NCBI GenBank assembly: GCA_037178625.1
Contig: CM074127.1
Location: 4,216,001-4,280,000 of the forward strand
Origin: Skeletonema tropicum
Lineage: Eukaryota > Bacillariophyta > Thalassiosirophyceae > Thalassiosirales > Thalassiosiraceae
Length of the DNA: 64,000 bases
Direction of reading: 5' to 3'
Under the pieces are notes generated by a model. That model ran no database searches. It saw only the letters and a list, made by a program, of their open reading frames with translations, and had not been told where the DNA came from. The position numbers and the translations under genes are program-made. Shown in pieces: positions 31,638-42,367 of the stretch. Each line of letters starts with the position of its first letter. Within the stretch, counting starts at the first letter, position 1.

Positions 31638-34600
31638 TTAGTCCATTTTCTTTGCTGCACTAGACTTTTGACAATTGCCTGAAAAGAAATCTTCCCCTTT
31701 GCAGATGAGACGGGGTCCTGCGTAGCACCCTTTCATAACGCCAATCATGACTTCAGGCAATTCATCGTCATTCCTGCCCTCAATAACGAATCCAAAAGTT
31801 CCAATAGCACTGTCGAAATAATCCTTCAGATATGACATTGCCTGCTTGAAAAGGTACGGGAAAGGGTGAAAGCTTATTTCGAAACTCATCGCATTCAAAG
31901 ATGGATAATCAGTGAAGAAACCAGTCACTTGATTACGTTTGATGAGAACTGGCTTTCCGTTATACTTTGAAATGTAGGCTGGAATTCCAAGCTCTTCCAA
32001 ATTAGCTGAAGGAATAAGTTTGAAGCGGGCTTGAAAAGTGGGGTCAGATGGTGCTCGTATGCAGTACTCCTCCCACAATCGCACACCATTCACAATGCGT
32101 TTTTGTACGTCGATGTCAGATTCTGATTCGTCTGTAGATGGATTGTAACCAGGCGCAGTGACTCGACGTAGTATTGCCCTAGTCTCTTCTTTCATCCTGA
32201 AATATCCCACGAACGTGACACCTGGACCATCGTCCGTACTCTGTCCAAATCTAGGAGCCTCTGTTGGGATGGCAAGTGAAGCAATGAAAATATCAGGGCT
32301 TCGCCATGTTTTTGGTGTGTCGTCATCATCGAATGTTACATCTGGTAATTTCACCCTGGTTGCAACATCAGGGAAACGAGTGTTTGATGAGAAGCAGTCC
32401 ACTGCTATGCATTCATAAAGCTCTCCAGGACAGGGGATCTTTTTCTTTGTCGTTAAATAGCCATGACTTCTGACGCCTATTGTCGAATATGATATTGGGA
32501 GCCATGATGGCAAATCAAGTTCAGTATTCTTCACAATACTTGATACCTTTATTGTCGTACTACCGGCAATTGGTTTGAAAGATTTGTCAGACGATGGCAG
32601 CGCAGCAGGTATTTCTTCTTCTGTTGTAATGTCGACGCTTTTAATTTGACGACGTACTGATGAGACTTTCGGCCGAGTACAAAGCTTCCATATTCCAAAG
32701 TTTGTGAAAACAAAAAGCTTCCAAAATTGATCGATAGATGTGGAGGATGATCGAGCTAGTAGAAGAGCTCCGTTAACCGCGGCACATGCAATGTACAAAT
32801 TATTACCCGCAAGCATCCAATTGTCATCGGTACCACATCTGTCATCGTCACTGAGAACAGATCGAGAAGACACAGCAGTGCCTGACGCCCTAGCCGTTAC
32901 CTCTCGGGTCACGGTACCCGTTTCATTATCAGTTGCTCTGCATTCTTGGCCATCTTTGCGTTTGATACAATAATTCTCCAACTCCCAATTCCCTTCCTTT
33001 GGCTTCTCTGCAATACTCAAACTGGACTCGACAATTACATCTGTCAAGATGGCCAACCATTCCATCATCATACCGTGGCTATCAAATGCAAACTTCCATT
33101 GGGTCATTGACTTCACCTTGAGTGAGAGACAAAACGGAGTTGGTGCTCCCGAATGGCCCATTGAGGCCGAAACTGAGACCCTTTCTTTTGAAGACGATAA
33201 ATCAAGAATCCCACGGGGTGTATCTCCAGAGGGTGATTTTAGTATATCAATACCTGCTGCGAAACGAGACAAGCCGTCCTTGGCTGTTTGTATCTGTTGC
33301 TCGGCAGCTAGAGCAGCTTGCTCTATGCCCTTTTTCAGCGAAGTAATTGCTTCCCGTGGAGTCGAAGTATCATCCTGTTCGTTACTATCTCTTGGTGTTG
33401 CTCCCCCATCCTCACGGTCTTCGCCAGTGGTATTCTTCTTTTCGTCCTCCTTTGCCTCCTCGAGAGTCGAATAATACACCAACTTGGTCCCCCGCAGTTC
33501 CACACGCCGCTTTTCCCACGCATTCACACTATGCTTTCCAAAGCCAGACCTGCGTTTCCACAAGACTCCAGATATACGCGCCTCTAGTTGTTGTTCGGAT
33601 GAATCCTCTTCTTCCGTACCAATTATTTTGTTTAACATAGGTAGAGGAGGCATATTGATTGGCCATTTGGCACCACCACCACCAGCATTCTCGTCTCCAC
33701 GGAGGGATGACAATCTCTGACCAAATGTTGGTGACGATTGTGGTTGTTGAGGCAGTAGTGCATTCGGATCACTTCCAAACCCCTCCATCTTTTTTCGTTT
33801 GGGCGTCTCCGCTCTCTTTCCTTCGCCGTCAGTTGTGGCTGTTGTGGCACTAACTTCATCCCCATTGTCTGCATTATTGGTCGATTTCTTTAAAGTTTGA
33901 TCTTCAAAAAACTTGCCCAAATCAGCAGTCCATTGAGACGGTGGCTTACCCTGTTCCGTCTTGATAAAGTTTTTGATATCCTTCCCAAGTTGTTGCAAAT
34001 CTTGTGCACCTTGTTGCAGATTGATAATATTACCACCGTGATGAGTTTTATTTTGTCCGTGTCGACTATTCGCCATACGCTTCGCTTCCTCAATTAATTT
34101 CTGCTGTTGCACATCCGGCTGTGCAATGAGTTGCAATTGTTCTGGAGTAAAATGTTTCCCATTCTGAGCTGCCATGGCCATAGCCTTGGCCCTAATGATG
34201 ATTGGATCGGTTTCTTCGTCTTCGTCATCGGCACTGTTGTGAAGTGGCGTATCTTTCTTGGGCCCGTGATTGCTGGGAGATGTGCCTCGTTTGGGATCAT
34301 TCAAGTCGGGATGGAGGGCTCGATCGATGGATAATTGTGTAGGTCCTCCACCAGAGGAACATGACGCGACGATGGGGATACCATCTTGATCACCATCGTC
34401 GTTGGATGCTGCGTTCGATTTGCCAGTCGCTGTACGAAACACGGAATCAGCTGAAGGTGTCATCGTGTCATCATCAATTTCACCGCCACGGCTGCTTCCA
34501 GACGCCAAGTGTTTATATTTTGGATGCCCCTCGGCAGCAAGGACAGCCCAGGCCTCCCTAGCTGGAACTATTCTTCCACTTCGAATGTCAAAATAGGGCT

Positions 34601-34670
34601 CTTTGCTATCTTCTGATATGAGGGATGCCTCATCTTCATCGTGTTGTTGAGGTGGAATAAAGTCACTCAT
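31638..34670 (-). CDS. PH-domain and EDR2-C (DUF1336) lipid-binding protein
   Basis: The protein has 1010 residues in one exon, with an ATG at 34670. The N-terminal 350 residues are disordered and polar. A PH domain starts near 365 (ARISGVLWKRRSGFGKHS, WEKRRVELRGTKLVYYS), has a long acidic insert, and ends with WKFAFDSHGMMMEWLAILTDV near 550. The C-terminal 300 residues are the EDR2 C-terminal domain (PF07059): PCPGELYECIAVDCF, FIASLAIPTEAPRFG, FVGYFRMKEETRAI, then FKLIPSANLEELGIP and FGFVIEGRNDDELPEVMIG. In plants EDR2 combines PH, START and this domain and binds phosphoinositides. I see no clear START domain here. It probably acts at membranes. The stop is 100 bp from the convergent lipase gene, which is also lipid-related. 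Confidence 0.87.
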   Translation of the reverse strand: MSDFIPPQQHDEDEASLISEDSKEPYFDIRSGRIVPAREAWAVLAAEGHPKYKHLASGSSRGGEIDDDTMTPSADSVFRTATGKSNAASNDDGDQDGIPIVASCSSGGGPTQLSIDRALHPDLNDPKRGTSPSNHGPKKDTPLHNSADDEDEETDPIIIRAKAMAMAAQNGKHFTPEQLQLIAQPDVQQQKLIEEAKRMANSRHGQNKTHHGGNIINLQQGAQDLQQLGKDIKNFIKTEQGKPPSQWTADLGKFFEDQTLKKSTNNADNGDEVSATTATTDGEGKRAETPKRKKMEGFGSDPNALLPQQPQSSPTFGQRLSSLRGDENAGGGGAKWPINMPPLPMLNKIIGTEEEDSSEQQLEARISGVLWKRRSGFGKHSVNAWEKRRVELRGTKLVYYSTLEEAKEDEKKNTTGEDREDGGATPRDSNEQDDTSTPREAITSLKKGIEQAALAAEQQIQTAKDGLSRFAAGIDILKSPSGDTPRGILDLSSSKERVSVSASMGHSGAPTPFCLSLKVKSMTQWKFAFDSHGMMMEWLAILTDVIVESSLSIAEKPKEGNWELENYCIKRKDGQECRATDNETGTVTREVTARASGTAVSSRSVLSDDDRCGTDDNWMLAGNNLYIACAAVNGALLLARSSSTSIDQFWKLFVFTNFGIWKLCTRPKVSSVRRQIKSVDITTEEEIPAALPSSDKSFKPIAGSTTIKVSSIVKNTELDLPSWLPISYSTIGVRSHGYLTTKKKIPCPGELYECIAVDCFSSNTRFPDVATRVKLPDVTFDDDDTPKTWRSPDIFIASLAIPTEAPRFGQSTDDGPGVTFVGYFRMKEETRAILRRVTAPGYNPSTDESESDIDVQKRIVNGVRLWEEYCIRAPSDPTFQARFKLIPSANLEELGIPAYISKYNGKPVLIKRNQVTGFFTDYPSLNAMSFEISFHPFPYLFKQAMSYLKDYFDSAIGTFGFVIEGRNDDELPEVMIGVMKGCYAGPRLICKGEDFFSGNCQKSSAAKKMD

Positions 34671-35175
34671 TTCTTATCTTAGTGCCTTTGAGGATAGTTA
34701 TAAATGAATTCAAAATCCGCCTCAACACAGTAACTCCGATGCGATTGAACAAAGAGTAACACTCTATCCACGGGAGAAATATTATAATGCTACTGCCACA
34801 AGATGTTCAATCTTTTCGGATGTAACCGTTGATAGCAAAATCACATCAACATCAGGTTCGAATGGAAATGGTCTTTGGTCTTCTCTTGACTCTCTTTACT
34901 CCATAGAGGTACTTTTTAATTCTGAACATTTGTGTCCTCCAAAAGGGGCAAATTGTGTTGCACAGTTGCAAAGAATCTCTACCAAATAACCCGTTCAAGA
35001 GGTATTTCTGTGCTGCAGTAGATCCCTATTTCGGGCCAACCCGGTGGTTGCCAAAAGAACAAACTACCTCTCTAATAGAGGTTGAGTCCAACAGTTACAT
35101 CATGTGCATGTCAGTGAATTGTGTTGACAGAATCACGTAATAACGTAGTCTAATACGCCCCCTTGGCCTTGCACC
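34671..35175. other. Divergent intergenic region
   Basis: This 505-bp interval lies between the starts of the PH/EDR2 gene and the basic nuclear-type gene. A 15-nt imperfect palindrome around TACCTCTCTAATAGAGGTTG (about 35065-35084) is the only structure noted. Confidence 0.45.
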
Positions 35176-37491
35176 ATGCTCAAGGTGTCCCGATCGCCAA
35201 TGGAAGGGTCCATGTCGGCCCAGCGTCGACGGAATCGAAGGGCTGCAGCTTCCGACTCGCTGGCTTCCCTCATGACGACGGTTCCTTCGGACAATAACAG
35301 CACGGTGTTGACATCGTCTTCTTCTTCCTCCTCTGCTCGTAAGAAACATTCAAAACATCATCACCACCACCGCTTGTCCACACCGTCTTCGTTGGAGCAA
35401 ATTGCTACGACATCAGCGGCGACGCCGATTATTCCAGCGGAGGAATCGTCGTCGACAGCGGCGCCCCTCTCTCCAAATAGAAATAGCAGTGGTAGTAATA
35501 AAAAGAGTGCAAAATCAAAGCACAGTGGCAAACGATCGCATTTATCAATGGCTTCATCACTATCGTCATTGGTTATGGATACAGATACACAACAACTTGG
35601 TGATAATACTAACGCTGTATCTCCACAGAAGAAGAGCCCTAAGAAGAAACGACAAATGTCACCCAGAAGTAAATCCAAGCTTGATTCATTGGTAACTCAA
35701 CAACAACAACAGCAGGAGCAACCACAGCAAGTGGAAGATGTCACGGAAGAAAAGGAAACAGAAACATCGCAGCAGCAAAGGCCGCAAACCGTAAAAGATG
35801 CACAACCAATCGCCAAGGGGAGCCTCGTGATGGTGCAACCAAGAACATGGCCAGGGATGAATAAACTTGGTGGCGTCGGGCGTGTAATTGCCGTTCATTC
35901 TTCCACTTCGTACGACTTGGATTCTTCTCAACAAGAGCAGCATATAAACGAAGAGGAGGAGGGGGGATCAAGTAGCAATATTATTGATGCGTCAACCACA
36001 ACTACATATGATGTGTCCTACGTTCTCGGAGGGAAGGATAAAAATGTTGAGGCAGAGTATGTTTCAGTGCATGTTGCGAATCTAGAAGCGCCACGAGAGA
36101 GACACCAGCGGACTTCTATATCGATGACAAAACCGGAGAAAGATGATAAACCAGTTCCAAAGAAGAAAACCATGACGAAGAAAAAGAAGAAGATAATAAC
36201 AAGCACAGTAACGACGGAGGCATCACCTACAAAGGAGGAGGTATCATCGAAAAAGGGATCTAGCACCAAAATCAATTCAAGTGTTCGTGGGAAACAATTG
36301 CAACAACTGAAACAGGTAGAGGATCAGCACGTGGCATCTGCAGCAGAAGCGGAGGGTTCGACCGCCAGCGCCAGCAATCTCAAAAGTCCTGCGTTTTCGC
36401 TATCATCTCAATTTTCCAAACAAGATGGGACATTTTCGCCCCTCGATTACCTTGCGGATTCGTATCCTAAGATTGATACACCTGTTCTGGAGACATACGC
36501 TGAGAAATGGGGTAATGATGATAAGCCGCGGCAACTTGTTCAACATCAAAATACGAAGGAAGAGAATGAAGAAGAAAGAGACGATGATCCATCATCTTCA
36601 GTTGTATCTACGGATGAAGATGAAAGTGGTTTTACTCCACCCATACGACGACGAAAACGCGCCTCACCTGTCAAATATTCTAGAAGTGAAAGGATGAAGA
36701 GGGACATGTCACCCCCATCTGAGAACAAGGATCTCGAACGAGAGTATGGCCGATTAGCATTGAAGAAACAGGAGATTGAGCGCAAAATGAAGATTTACAA
36801 GTCAGATGCAGAGAAAATCAATCCGTGGGCATCAACTTCAGCAAGAGGAAGTAATATGGATACGAGTGGTAGCTCATTACTTGGAAATTCGTTACCAGAT
36901 CGAAGTGAAGCAGTTGGAAGACGAGCCGACTTTATTCGTGATGTTACTGATGGAAATGACTATCCGATAACTCGATATAATAGTGTTGGTGTTCCCTCTC
37001 GTGAAGAGATTGAATTTGGTGAGCTAGTATATAAACGCAATATGAATGACCGTCGCATGGCTGAGCTGAAAGTTGTGTACCCGAAACGTATCAAGCCAAA
37101 GAAGAAACGAAGAAGGCGAGTTGTCGAGACGATCACTCGTGTTATCCATGAGGAATCTGAGGACGACGGGAGTTCTGTCAGTGATAGACATCTTCAATTG
37201 AAAGGTGGAAGATACGGCCGTGGTTATTACGATTCACCGGATCGTAGTTACATCAGTCAAAAACCTACGCACGCGAGGCAATCGTTTGACAGACGACGTA
37301 GTGACTCTTCGGATGCAGAAGTTGCTGCTAGAAGTCGAGACCAAGATAATTATGCCCGCCAGCACAGCAGCCAAGGAAACCACTCACAGGGGCTTGCGTC
37401 GAGAAAACGAAGGTACCCAGAGCAAGCAGCATCAGGCGCAAGCAGAAAGACAAAGTCTCGTCCTTCCTCAATGCTAGAAGACCTCGATTGA
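35176..37491 (+). CDS. Basic, mostly disordered protein with a small beta-barrel-like module
   Basis: The ORF is 771 residues in one exon. Most is low-complexity and Ser/Lys/Gln-rich with many basic clusters (KKHSKHHHHHRLS, PKKKTMTKKKKKII, KPKKKRRRRVVE), consistent with a nuclear protein. One folded module stands out near residues 217-305: GSLVMVQPRTWPGMNKLGGVGRV, then YDVSYVLGGKDKNVEAEYVSV. The pattern of repeated beta strands with a WPG/GG turn recalls Tudor- or SH3-like chromatin-binding barrels that I have seen in stramenopile proteins, often next to PHD or other chromatin domains; no PHD is seen here. A coiled-coil (EYGRLALKKQEIERKMKIYK) follows near residue 530. Function is unknown; chromatin or RNA association is an inference. 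Confidence 0.75.
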   Translation: MLKVSRSPMEGSMSAQRRRNRRAAASDSLASLMTTVPSDNNSTVLTSSSSSSSARKKHSKHHHHHRLSTPSSLEQIATTSAATPIIPAEESSSTAAPLSPNRNSSGSNKKSAKSKHSGKRSHLSMASSLSSLVMDTDTQQLGDNTNAVSPQKKSPKKKRQMSPRSKSKLDSLVTQQQQQQEQPQQVEDVTEEKETETSQQQRPQTVKDAQPIAKGSLVMVQPRTWPGMNKLGGVGRVIAVHSSTSYDLDSSQQEQHINEEEEGGSSSNIIDASTTTTYDVSYVLGGKDKNVEAEYVSVHVANLEAPRERHQRTSISMTKPEKDDKPVPKKKTMTKKKKKIITSTVTTEASPTKEEVSSKKGSSTKINSSVRGKQLQQLKQVEDQHVASAAEAEGSTASASNLKSPAFSLSSQFSKQDGTFSPLDYLADSYPKIDTPVLETYAEKWGNDDKPRQLVQHQNTKEENEEERDDDPSSSVVSTDEDESGFTPPIRRRKRASPVKYSRSERMKRDMSPPSENKDLEREYGRLALKKQEIERKMKIYKSDAEKINPWASTSARGSNMDTSGSSLLGNSLPDRSEAVGRRADFIRDVTDGNDYPITRYNSVGVPSREEIEFGELVYKRNMNDRRMAELKVVYPKRIKPKKKRRRRVVETITRVIHEESEDDGSSVSDRHLQLKGGRYGRGYYDSPDRSYISQKPTHARQSFDRRRSDSSDAEVAARSRDQDNYARQHSSQGNHSQGLASRKRRYPEQAASGASRKTKSRPSSMLEDLD

Positions 37492-37596
37492 ACACATTAT
37501 TCGATCACTGCATAATTGTTTTGTTATTTGTTCCATTAGATACAATACACACAACCAGATTAACACTTACATAATCAGAGTCAATTCAAAATATCT

Positions 37597-39202
37597 CTAC
37601 CTATCCCAAACTTTGTCATCCTTTCTCTTTATCGCGAAGAGAACGCCTTCTTCTTGATAACCAGCATACATTGTCTTCCCGTCCGGAGACAGAGCCAGGC
37701 CTACTGTTTCATCCCCGACATACTGATCTGACATAGCTTGAAAGACTGTGAAATAGTTTCCCAACTCATCGCGTGCGTACATTCCATTTCCTTTCCAATC
37801 TTCTTCGGTGAAGTACATGTATCTCTGGTTGTATCCACTAATTACACCATCAGGTTGACCAAAGAATGATCCCTCGCCGATCAGTTTCCCACGGCCTGTT
37901 TTCTCTTTCGTCCAAGTCATGCTATCCAAATCGAGTGTATACATCACATACCACGCTTTGGAAATAAAAGATAGTTTCCCATTATGATAAGTGATACCTT
38001 CTGAGTGTGGATAGTTCTCGGAGGCCGATTGCCTTCCTAAATTTTCGTCCGACGTCCACTCAAACCGTTGATTATTGAGAAAACGGAGGTAGGTAGTCTT
38101 GCTTGAACACCCTCCAACTTTCAGAGCATTCCAGCCACGGCAGCTTGTTTCGACCCTCCGCAATGCTCCTTTGAATCGATCTTCTGTTACAAAGAAGGTT
38201 GGTCCATCTGAATCTTAGCTATCCTGGACAGCCACTGCCTCGTAGTTTCCGCCATCTTCATGTAGAAGTAAACACGACTCATGTGAGCTTCGAGTCAAGA
38301 TCAAATCTGAATATATGCATACAGTAATCGACTTACCTTTGCCACCCAATACAGTTTGTTGCGGTGTTTCGTGATAGTCGCTAGATGGATTGGGATCTGA
38401 TTCATATGAAACAACATTAACATATCAGGAACACATGATTTTTTGAGACAGGAGAGATACGAATTAATGCACGTACCTATTTCCCAGCATTGACCTGATG
38501 AGTGCTCTTCGCAACTTATCCATGTGTCCCAAGGAGTTTTTCCACCAGAGCAATTCCAAGTTGTGCCACCCAATAACTGCTTATAGTCGTATGGATTGCC
38601 TTCTTTGTCGAAGTAGAGCTGTAAGATCACATGAGGTGAGTCATCGATCAAATGAATACTTTATTTCACTTGTGCACACTTCCACTTACCCCATAAACTC
38701 CTCCTTTGCCATCGTCATCTTCTGCGTTACTGACATAGACATACTTGCCATCTGGCAAAGCGATTGCAGTCGCGCCGTCCATCCAGTAGTGCCAGCTGAG
38801 GGCAGATTTGCCATTCTTTAGTTGAACCTGTTGACCCGCCTTTGCAATCTTGGTCGCCGTTAGGCTGCTGTCTAGTCGAATGCCCAAGTCTGGCACATCG
38901 ATGAGATCGTTGCCCAAGAAACCTTCTGGAGTTGATGGCTGAATGAAATGTGAAGCATGTGATATGAGTTGTTGAGCACAGAATGTCTAAACATGTATTT
39001 AGGAGCATTTTGAACTTACCTCATATGGACTTAACTGAGTCGGAGCATATGTTGGCGTATATGTTGGTTGATTATTAAACGAATCCGTCTCGGAGCTTAC
39101 ATCTACTATCTCTATCTCTTCCTCTTTGACTTTCTTTGCGTCTGCAGAGCACAATACAGCAGCAGCGGCAGCGATGGTCACAAGCGTTGATGACGATTTC
39201 AT
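37597..39202 (-). pseudogene. PhoX-like (DUF839) secreted phosphatase gene with in-frame stop
   Basis: The exons are 39202-39020, 38938-38690, 38618-38477, 38396-38337 and 38255-37597; every junction keeps frame and would give about 430 residues. The first exon has a signal peptide (LVTIAAAAAVLCSADAK) and a PTYTPTYAPT linker. The PhoX-type beta-propeller motifs run LGNDLIDVPDLG, DGATAIALPDGKYVYVSN, WNCSGGKTPWDTWISCEE, GGNYEAVAVQDS and GPTFFVTEDRFKGALRR, ending VGLALSPDGKTMYAG. Between AVAVQDS and DSDGPTFF a TAA (38217-38215) interrupts an otherwise continuous frame. PhoX proteins are Ca-dependent, secreted alkaline phosphatases. The protein is either a null allele, a recent pseudogene or a sequence error. 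Nothing else in the gene is broken. Confidence 0.78.
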
Positions 39203-40051
39203 TGCGATGTTGAATAGAATCAATCAAAAGGGATAGTATGCTCCAATTTCTTTCTACTCTAGAGATTATGTATCAAGAAATGCATTTATTCAAACGCTGA
39301 TGTCGCATCCGATGTTAAGAAGATGATACTCCGAGGACACTCCGAGGTTTGCAACTGGCAACTCATGCACTCAGCACAGCTCAACTGTCGAAAAAAACGG
39401 CTGATTTGAATGTCTTCGAGAAACATAGAAGGCCTGACATGATGATTGATAAGATAGAAGATGATACTCCGAGTGGCAGCAAGAAGATGATATGTATGTA
39501 CCATACTCCGGCAACGGCAATGACATGCACTCAGCTAGCACAGCTCAACTGTCGATAACGGCTGGTTCGAAGATTTAAATGATTTCTCAGAGACGAAGAT
39601 GTCTTCTCAGAACCAAAGATGTCTTCTTTGAGGAGAAACAAAGAAGGCTTGATACATGTGTGTCACAAGTGAAGCTACATAAATTGGAATTGATATGTGA
39701 GACCCGCTTTCTCCTATTCAAATTTGATTTTTGGTGAACCAGAGAGATGATGCAGGGGGAGAAAACCTTTGCGGTCGACTGGGTGGCCGGCACTGGGCGG
39801 CACTGGTTCAAACTAAGTTGTACCATAGCATTGCTTCGCGTTTCATGTCTTGTCTTCCTTTGGCACGAGCGATATTACGACAAATAAGCCATCGTGAGAG
39901 GAACGCGGCGCTGGGCGAGAAGTAGAGTCGATAAATTAGTGGAAGAGTTGAAAGATTGTATGCATTGATCATTTTGATAGGAATTTGCGGCTGCCTTCAC
40001 CTACAGCTTCTTATTATGTTGAATCTGAGAAGCGGCATATAATAATAAATC
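39203..40051. other. Divergent intergenic region with a degenerate duplication
   Basis: This 849-bp interval lies between the starts of the PhoX-like and the membrane protein genes. It holds an imperfect direct duplication, listed separately, and otherwise nothing recognised. Confidence 0.5.
39319..39649. repeat. Imperfect direct duplication
   Basis: Copy one (about 39319-39433) and copy two (about 39457-39649) share, in the same order, AGAAGATGATACTCCGAG, a CATGCACTCAGC block, CACAGCTCAACTGTCG, CGGCTG and an end ACAxAGAAGGC. The second copy has insertions, including a duplicated GATGTCTTCT. It is a local duplication that has since decayed. Confidence 0.7.
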
Positions 40052-42324
40052 ATGATGAAATTGCTCTTGATGACAGCAACGCTGGCCGCGCTCATTGTTG
40101 CAGCAGCGGCAGAAGCCAATCCGAATAGAGGCAACTATTTACGACACAATTATGACAGTCGGATACTTAAAAAGATTAAATGGGATCAATTTGCAGAAGG
40201 AATCCAAGAGAGCATCGCCAGCATTACAACCCAACCGTCGGCAAGCTCCACGACATATGAGCCTTCTGCCAGTCCGTCGAAGGTAAGATTCTCCTTGCAT
40301 TGGCTGCATTGTGTATCACGCATTTTCCTTCCTTGACATATGTCATCTCACACTTAACTGTATATCTATCCACATCGTTCACATGGTACATGGTCAGACA
40401 CCAACAGCTGCACCATCGAATGAGCCTACAACATTGGCTCCCACGAAACAGCCTTCTGATAATCCTACTCAGGTAAGAAGTGATAGCATTTTTTTTTGGC
40501 CATCTCACCTTGAGTAATGCTAACAATTGTCATCATAATACACAGGCACCTACAATTGATCCAACTTTATCACCAGTCGTGACAACAGTTGCTCCCACCA
40601 TTGCAGTTAGCAGTACGACGGGAGGAGGGGGGGATATACTATCTGTTGGAACTCCATCCGCCAAACCAACTGAGTTCAACTTCGTCTTCTCATTAGGGGA
40701 TAGTGTTGTTACCAAAATGACGTTACCTTCATTCCGGCTCGAGTTTGTCGCGACCACCAATATGAATCGGAAGCTGAGACCGGATGAACTTATGTCGGGT
40801 GATGCAGAGCAAACTTTCATTGAAATTGTTTCCAGCCAAATCTTATCCTATCTTAAAGGTACATTGGCACGAGAATTGGTCTCCGTGGATTTGAATGTCG
40901 AAGAAAAAAGTGAAATTCATGTCTCTCAAATGGTCATGTTTTCTTACAATCTTGGCGGCTATGTAACATTCGCTGGTAGCGAGGATGAATTGCCTCCTCT
41001 TCCTACTTCCAATGAACTTTCAACAAAAGTGCGAGGATTTCTTCGGACAGATTCATTCGAACAGGCGTTAAAGTCTTTTGATAACTCTGGGATGATTAGC
41101 ATTGATGATGTTGTGGTATCTACTTCAAATGCTAGTGCAGGAACAAGCCAAGTCCAACTTGCAGATTCTTCTGGAACCATCTCCACTTCCAATGAAAAGG
41201 GCAGCGGTGGAATTGACACCCCCGCTGTGATAGCTTTCGCCACAGCGTTTGTATTTACAATGGCAGTTATTGGCTTCGTTACCTTGCGCAAGCTCAGGGA
41301 GTTTGAGGAAAAGGAAGATGACAACTCGAATGGATTAGTCAAAACAACATACCAAAACATCAAGGAAAAATTCATCTCTGTTTCACCCATAAGGAAGAAC
41401 CGACAATACGATCAATTCGAAAGTCCTGCGTCGAGTGAGGATTCACTTTTTGGTGACATCGAGAAAAGTGATGTAGAATACCCGATCGTGACGCACGAGG
41501 ATATAAAACAATCTTCTTCCCAACCTCTTTCTTCGACACATCAACCAGACGAAGCATTTCTGGCTGAAAGCGAAAGCAACGTGACGTCGGAAAGAAGTCA
41601 ACAAAATCTATCATTGGATCTTCTTTATTCGGATACAGACAGTTATTTTGGCAGTAGTGTTGGAACAAGCAATATCAGTGCTGGACTTCGCCCACGATTG
41701 TTGAGCAGAGACTTTGTATACTCTGATACTGATTCGTCTCTGCGCTCTGGCTCTGAGCTCGACATGATGAAAAACAATCCTGCGAGTAATTACAGCGTTT
41801 CCAAGGTAAATCAACTTCTACTCTACAATGACGATGCAGCACCTAGTGATTCCGAAATAACAGAAGCCGAGTGTGCTGCAGAGGAAGTAGCTGTTGATAA
41901 TTCCGAAGGAGAAAATCCGTTTGCAAGCGAAATGGCTGTGACGGGTGATCTTTTCGCTCGGTTAAACGAGCTGGAGAACAAAATTGTGTTCACTGAGAGT
42001 CAATTTGCACAAGAAGATGCCATCACCGCGAAAGAAGCAGGTGCTGATTATAAGACTGCGTACAGTGAAGCTGAGGATTCTTCCGCGATTAGAAACAATG
42101 ACGTCGGGGTCTTTACGGATGAAACTTTGGGCATGATTCAACGAGATCGACTGCGAGACACTCCTCCGCCAAGTGAAACGGAATTAGAAGGAGATGTTAT
42201 TGATTGCTCTAGGAGCTCATCGTTATTGGGTAATGTGTTAGACGAGACGGATGGAGATGATGACGAGTTACTCTTCGAAGGTTCCGTCTCAACAATTCAA
42301 AGTGTAAACGATTCCCTTTGCTAA
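40052..42324 (+). CDS. Type I membrane protein with Pro/Thr-rich stalk, unknown function
   Basis: The exons are 40052-40282, 40398-40472 and 40546-42324, all phase 0, giving 694 residues. It starts with a signal peptide (LLLMTATLAALIVAAAAE). A small exon codes entirely for a PT-rich segment (PTAAPSNEPTTLAPTKQP). An ectodomain of about 150 residues follows (FRLEFVATTNMNRKL, IVSSQILSYLKGTL, VMFSYNLGGYVTF), a compact alpha/beta pattern that I do not recognise. One membrane span lies near 345-365 (VIAFATAFVFTMAVIGFVT). The cytosolic tail of about 330 residues is acidic and contains repeated YSDTDS motifs, likely casein-kinase-type phosphosites. Diatom cell-surface proteins often have such PT stalks. 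A role in cell-wall or receptor function is conceivable but unsupported. Confidence 0.8.
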
Positions 42325-42367
42325 GTGTTTGTTTGTCTAGAAGTAGTGAATGTTAATGTTTTGGTAT

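Noticed and set aside
33049..33720. Plus-strand ORFs inside the PH/EDR2 gene
   Set aside because: Complementary shadows of a clearly coding minus strand.
38215..38217. Selenocysteine recoding of the PhoX stop
   Set aside because: The codon is TAA; selenocysteine uses TGA.
39770..39830. tRNA-like GGTTCAAAC loop
   Set aside because: No matching acceptor or anticodon stem could be formed around it.
39731..39925. 64-codon plus ORF in the divergent interval
   Set aside because: No motif, no leader, and it lies in decayed duplicated sequence.
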